Below, piece after piece: positions 59,214-64,000 of a stretch of DNA of 64,000 nucleotides. The DNA comes from Acidobacteriota bacterium (GTDB taxonomy: Bacteria; Acidobacteriota; Terriglobia; Terriglobales; Acidobacteriaceae). The notes under the pieces were generated by a model that saw only the letters and a list, made by a program, of their open reading frames with translations, made no database searches and was not told where the DNA came from. Every line of letters begins with the position of its first letter. Positions within the stretch are counted from its first letter, which is position 1. The stretch spans positions 1 through 64,000 of the forward strand of contig JAJYBU010000003.1 of assembly GCA_021778845.1 (NCBI GenBank). Direction: 5' to 3'. The position numbers and the translations under genes were made by a program.

Positions 59214-60905
59214 CTAACTCGCCTCAGGCTTCTTGAAGTCCAGGACTGGAGTCTTGTCCGACGCATAGGCGGCGCGATTCCTCCCCGCACGCTTCGCCCG
59301 GTACATGGCCTCATCCGACAGCCTGCGCAGCGTGATCGCATCCGTCGCATCATCCGGATACACCGCCACCCCGATGCTGACCGTCACCCCCAGCGCCCCG
59401 AACGCCAGCTCCACCGGGGCCTCGAAGACCCGCATCAGGCTCGCCGCCACCTTTTCTGCATCCGAGGCCTTGCTCAACCCGCTGACAATCGCAGTAAACT
59501 CCTCGCCACCGGTGCGCGCAATCGTATCCACCTTCCGAATCTTGCTCTTCAGCCGCGCCGCCACCTCTTTGAGGCACTCATCGCCCACCAGATGTCCATA
59601 GGTATCGTTGATCATCTTGAAGTGGTCCACGTCGACCGTCAGAACCGCTGCCCGCCGATCCTCCACGCGGCACGATTGGAGACACTGATCCAGGCGCTCC
59701 TCCAGCAACTGGCGGTTGGGCAGACCCGTCAGCGCATCATGCTGCGCCCGGAAGGAAAGTTCGCGGTCCAACTTCAGGCGCTCGGTAACATTGCGGGCAA
59801 TTACCAGCCGTGCCTTCCGTCCGAGGTATATGATCTCGCGCTCCACCACGCTCACCCATACGACCCGGCCATCCTTGTGCCGGTGCCGCACCCGCACTCC
59901 CTCTGTGGGTTCATCCAGCATGCTTTCGAACTCTTCGGCCTCCATATCCGCGGGCATTTCAAGCTCCGCCATCCGCATGGACTGGAACTCGTCCAGACTA
60001 TATCCATACTCCTTGAGCGCCGCCTCATTGGCCGTGAGCAGCCAGCCCTTCCCGTCATCGCGGATCCACATCGGATGAGGGTGCGTGTTATAGAGCAGGC
60101 GAAAATCCTCGTACAGATCGCGGAAGGTCTCCGCCATCCGGGCCTTGTCATCGGCGGTGTCCTCAAACACCTTGAGGATCATCGAGAACCCGACAAAGTA
60201 CTTCGGAAAGTTCCAGAACTCATACAGTGCCTTATCCAGCGAGGCGGGATTTCCGGCGTGCATACTGAGCAGATCGAACCCCGCCCACGCTGCAAACCCC
60301 ACCGTTCCGGCCCACCCGGACATGTTTCTTCTACTCGGCGGTCCCGCATACAGCACCGCAGCGCATAGCAGCGCCTCCACCACTGCAGCACTGTCCAGAT
60401 TGGTCGCCGGGGTCGTCAGCACATACGCCAGCAGCCCGGCCCCGTACACCACGCAGATGGTGAGGACGATGCTGCGTCTTCGTCGCCAACGGTGGGGCAG
60501 CAGCGTATACGCGCTATAGAAGGCGATTCCCTGGCACACCAGGACTCCCACCACCAGCAGCAGCCTGGGAAGGGCCACAAAGTCCTCGACGTTCACGAGG
60601 ATCATCACCGACCCGCCGATGGCCAGCCCGGCGAGAATGATGCGGCGCAACCCATTCTCGTTCGCAACCAGCGACACAATGAAGGTCAGCACGCCCATCA
60701 GCAGGAAGTCGAAGCAGACGGCATTCTGCACCCGCATCAAGCCTTCCTGCACGTCCTGCACGGCCCACACCACGTAGCTGAAGAAGACCAGGATCCAACC
60801 CGCGAACCAGAACCGGAAGTAGATCTGCGGACGCCGCCCCTGCTGCAGCCCGAAGAACAGGACCAGCAGCATCAACAGCACGAGATCAACGACGGGACCC
60901 TGCAT
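59214..60905 (-). CDS. Membrane-anchored PAS-GGDEF diguanylate cyclase
   Basis: A 563-residue protein: seven N-terminal membrane helices (about 1-220), a PAS domain (about 270-380; YNTHPHPMWIRDD) and a GGDEF domain (about 395-550). The active site ARTGGEEF is intact, and the inhibitory I-site RKVD lies five residues upstream, so the enzyme should make c-di-GMP and be feedback inhibited. ATG 60905 opens the frame. Its proximity to an EAL phosphodiesterase suggests a local signalling unit. Confidence 0.94.
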   Translation of the reverse strand: MQGPVVDLVLLMLLVLFFGLQQGRRPQIYFRFWFAGWILVFFSYVVWAVQDVQEGLMRVQNAVCFDFLLMGVLTFIVSLVANENGLRRIILAGLAIGGSVMILVNVEDFVALPRLLLVVGVLVCQGIAFYSAYTLLPHRWRRRRSIVLTICVVYGAGLLAYVLTTPATNLDSAAVVEALLCAAVLYAGPPSRRNMSGWAGTVGFAAWAGFDLLSMHAGNPASLDKALYEFWNFPKYFVGFSMILKVFEDTADDKARMAETFRDLYEDFRLLYNTHPHPMWIRDDGKGWLLTANEAALKEYGYSLDEFQSMRMAELEMPADMEAEEFESMLDEPTEGVRVRHRHKDGRVVWVSVVEREIIYLGRKARLVIARNVTERLKLDRELSFRAQHDALTGLPNRQLLEERLDQCLQSCRVEDRRAAVLTVDVDHFKMINDTYGHLVGDECLKEVAARLKSKIRKVDTIARTGGEEFTAIVSGLSKASDAEKVAASLMRVFEAPVELAFGALGVTVSIGVAVYPDDATDAITLRRLSDEAMYRAKRAGRNRAAYASDKTPVLDFKKPEAS

Positions 60906-61543
60906 GGTGCTCTACCTCAACTTTGAAGCGCCCTGCTCCTACACTCCTCGGCCACTGGACCCTTTAGATGCTCTTCGGCATTCGGATTGCTAGGCCCCGA
61001 CGTGTGTCAGAATCAGTCACCTCCATGCATTCGTACAGCATTTACATGGCCACTATTCCGATTTGGCCAGGCCGGAAACTACTAGCCACTCAACTTTTCT
61101 ATTGCGTCCTGTAATCGCCCTTGCCATTGCCTCCGCCTATCGAGCCGACAAAGAAAGCTCGCTGACATCCTCCTTATAAAGGATGGGCCATCGTTCGCTA
61201 CCTCATCTGTCCCGGGGTCCCTGCAACTTGTTGAGCTTCCGCGTCCCCCTGCTGTTCCGGGTTAGCGAGCCGCTCGGCCCACGCTTAGATCGCTCACAGC
61301 GGTTGACCCGGTCTCATGGTTTCAGATCCAGCGTCCGATCGACTCCACCGCCGAGCGCCTGAAGGAATCCATTGTCGCGAAGTCACCGTAGTGCTTACCA
61401 GCGTCCTTCAACTGCAATATCGGAATCTTACCTCAAGGATCCGCCCCTGCGACCTGTGAAGGTTTCCACATTCCGCCCAATCGCAAGGAGACAGGCGTCT
61501 CCGCTGCCAGAAGGCGCGCGATGGTAGCGGTTGCTTCCCGAGG
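60906..61543. other. Gene-poor 638-base region
   Basis: No supported gene, tRNA or repeat is found. Stops occur often in all frames. A short imperfect hairpin lies near 61168-61186 (ATCCT and AGGAT arms). It lies upstream of the cyclase gene and downstream of the stress-protein gene, both of which read leftwards, so regulatory signals are possible. An ORF-like stretch near 61317 has no convincing protein character. Confidence 0.5.
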
Positions 61544-61978
61544 TCACTGCGCTCGCAGGATCATCACCGGGCATGGTGCATGGTGCAGCACGCCCTGCGC
61601 AACGCTCCCAATCAGGACGTTGGCCACGGCATTGCGACCGTGGGTTCCCATCACGATCAGATCGGCTGGCCAGTTCCGGGCGGAATCGACGACCTTGGTT
61701 GCGGCCTTACCCTCCTCCAGGAACTGGAGCGGCGGGGGGGTAACATCTCTGCGCGCCGCAAACGCGTTCAGCAGGGCCTTCGCGTCGCGCCGCATCATGC
61801 TGAGCCACTCGTCCACCGGCATCCCGGAGTCTCCCGTATAGGGCATCACCGAGGCATCTACTACGGTGACGAAGGCCAGCTCCGCCCCTAGCTGAGCGGC
61901 GAGATCGGTTGCTACATCCGCGGCGTGGGCTGCAAAGGTACTCTCATCGATCGCGACCAAGATCCTCTTGAATTTCAT
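61544..61978 (-). CDS. Universal stress protein (UspA family)
   Basis: A 144-residue cytosolic protein. It starts FKRILVAIDESTFA and ends with the ATP-binding signature GTHGR-x9-GSVA (MGTHGRNAVANVLIGSVAQG) and APCPVMI. GGAGAGG lies upstream of ATG 61978. These proteins aid stress survival; the exact signal is unknown. Confidence 0.95.
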   Translation of the reverse strand: MKFKRILVAIDESTFAAHAADVATDLAAQLGAELAFVTVVDASVMPYTGDSGMPVDEWLSMMRRDAKALLNAFAARRDVTPPPLQFLEEGKAATKVVDSARNWPADLIVMGTHGRNAVANVLIGSVAQGVLHHAPCPVMILRAQ

Positions 61979-62297
61979 GATTCACCTCTCCTGATACCCG
62001 CAAACCGCAAAGGCGATCCGCAGCTTCACGGTATCCAACGATACTAGAACCAGGGACCATGCAGGCATCGTGAGGCGGCACACAGCCCTCGGGAGCCTGC
62101 CGGCCAAATGCCGGCGCCCGGGGGATGGGGGGGTTGCCCTTGCTTTTCGGTCCGTCGTTCCGATAGAGTCCACGGGCGCAACCCGCTCCCGCTCCAGCCC
62201 CGCAAAAACCACTGAATCGCCAATCTTTATGCACCTCCAAAGGCCCTCCCCCAGGGCTACTTCCAGCGCTCTCAAGCGGCTATAATGGAGGTTGATC
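61979..62297. other. Divergent promoter region of the stress-protein gene and gyrA
   Basis: The 319 bases hold no gene. Visible items are a short hairpin with GCCGGC arms (62099-62115) and a G-run (62118-62133). A TATAAT at 62281-62286 touches the gyrA Shine-Dalgarno and is too close to be a normal -10 box. Confidence 0.5.

Positions 62298-64000
<1,703 letters not shown>

Noticed and set aside
62118-62133. G-quadruplex control element upstream of gyrA
   Set aside because: Only two separate G-runs are present, fewer than the four needed for an intramolecular quadruplex.
62281-62286. TATAAT as a -10 box of gyrA
   Set aside because: It abuts the Shine-Dalgarno (62287-62291); transcription from it would begin after the ribosome site, so it is probably chance.

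Overview
The window reads as a chromosome segment from a GC-rich, Gram-negative, free-living bacterium, most likely an acidobacterium of the Acidobacteriaceae type (Terriglobus, Granulicella and Edaphobacter relatives). This assignment is inferred from gene content, with no database search. The supporting genes are a large propeller-type sensor kinase with a LuxR-type regulator, a Tricorn-like protease, several secreted peptidases, a very large surface protein of choice-of-anchor-D repeats, an NHL-repeat lipoprotein, a PEP-CTERM protein, HslUV, and housekeeping genes (rpoD, gyrA, tal). There are no rRNA, tRNA, CRISPR or phage genes. The only mobile DNA recognised is one decayed IS481-type transposase.

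Layout. 1-6.9 kb: decayed gene ends, then a signalling locus. It holds a sensor kinase, its response regulator and a small secreted protein in one tightly packed operon, a second copy of the small protein facing it, and a divergent outer-membrane porin. 6.8-7.5 kb: IS481 remnant. 7.7-22.2 kb: protein and peptide degradation plus export. This part has the Tricorn-like protease, an NHL lipoprotein, a DHA2 drug exporter with a divergent TetR repressor and a clear operator, then an S9 oligopeptidase, an S10 carboxypeptidase and a DUF885 peptidase in a row. 22.3-25.0 kb: glycogen synthase and transaldolase. 25.1-30.5 kb: a GT2/GT-C glycosyltransferase pair and hslV-hslU on the minus strand. 30.6-38.5 kb: small membrane or secreted proteins, an aldo/keto reductase, a CPBP membrane protease and the 1510-residue surface protein. 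38.5-48.0 kb: metabolic genes (BaiN-like flavoprotein, malic enzyme, MBL hydrolase, rRNA methyltransferase) mixed with unknown envelope proteins. 48.3-48.5 kb: an unexplained array of degenerate repeats. 48.5-56.5 kb: photolyase, GNAT, a putative 37-residue membrane protein, rpoD, an esterase, a GT2 enzyme and a PHP phosphoesterase. 56.6-60.9 kb: two c-di-GMP proteins of opposite predicted activity. 61.5-64 kb: universal stress protein and the 5' part of gyrA, which runs off the end.

How genes may work together. The best supported functional units are the kinase/regulator operon with its two paralogous secreted proteins and porin, the TetR-DHA2 pair with its operator, HslVU, the consecutive peptidase genes (probably peptide scavenging in the periplasm), the coupled glycosyltransferases, and the cyclase/phosphodiesterase pair. 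I did not find a defence island or a clearly new multi-gene machine. The most novel-looking items are the paralogous secreted proteins tied to the two-component system, the 48.3-48.5 kb repeats, the small membrane protein before rpoD, and the collagen-like N-terminal extension of GyrA.
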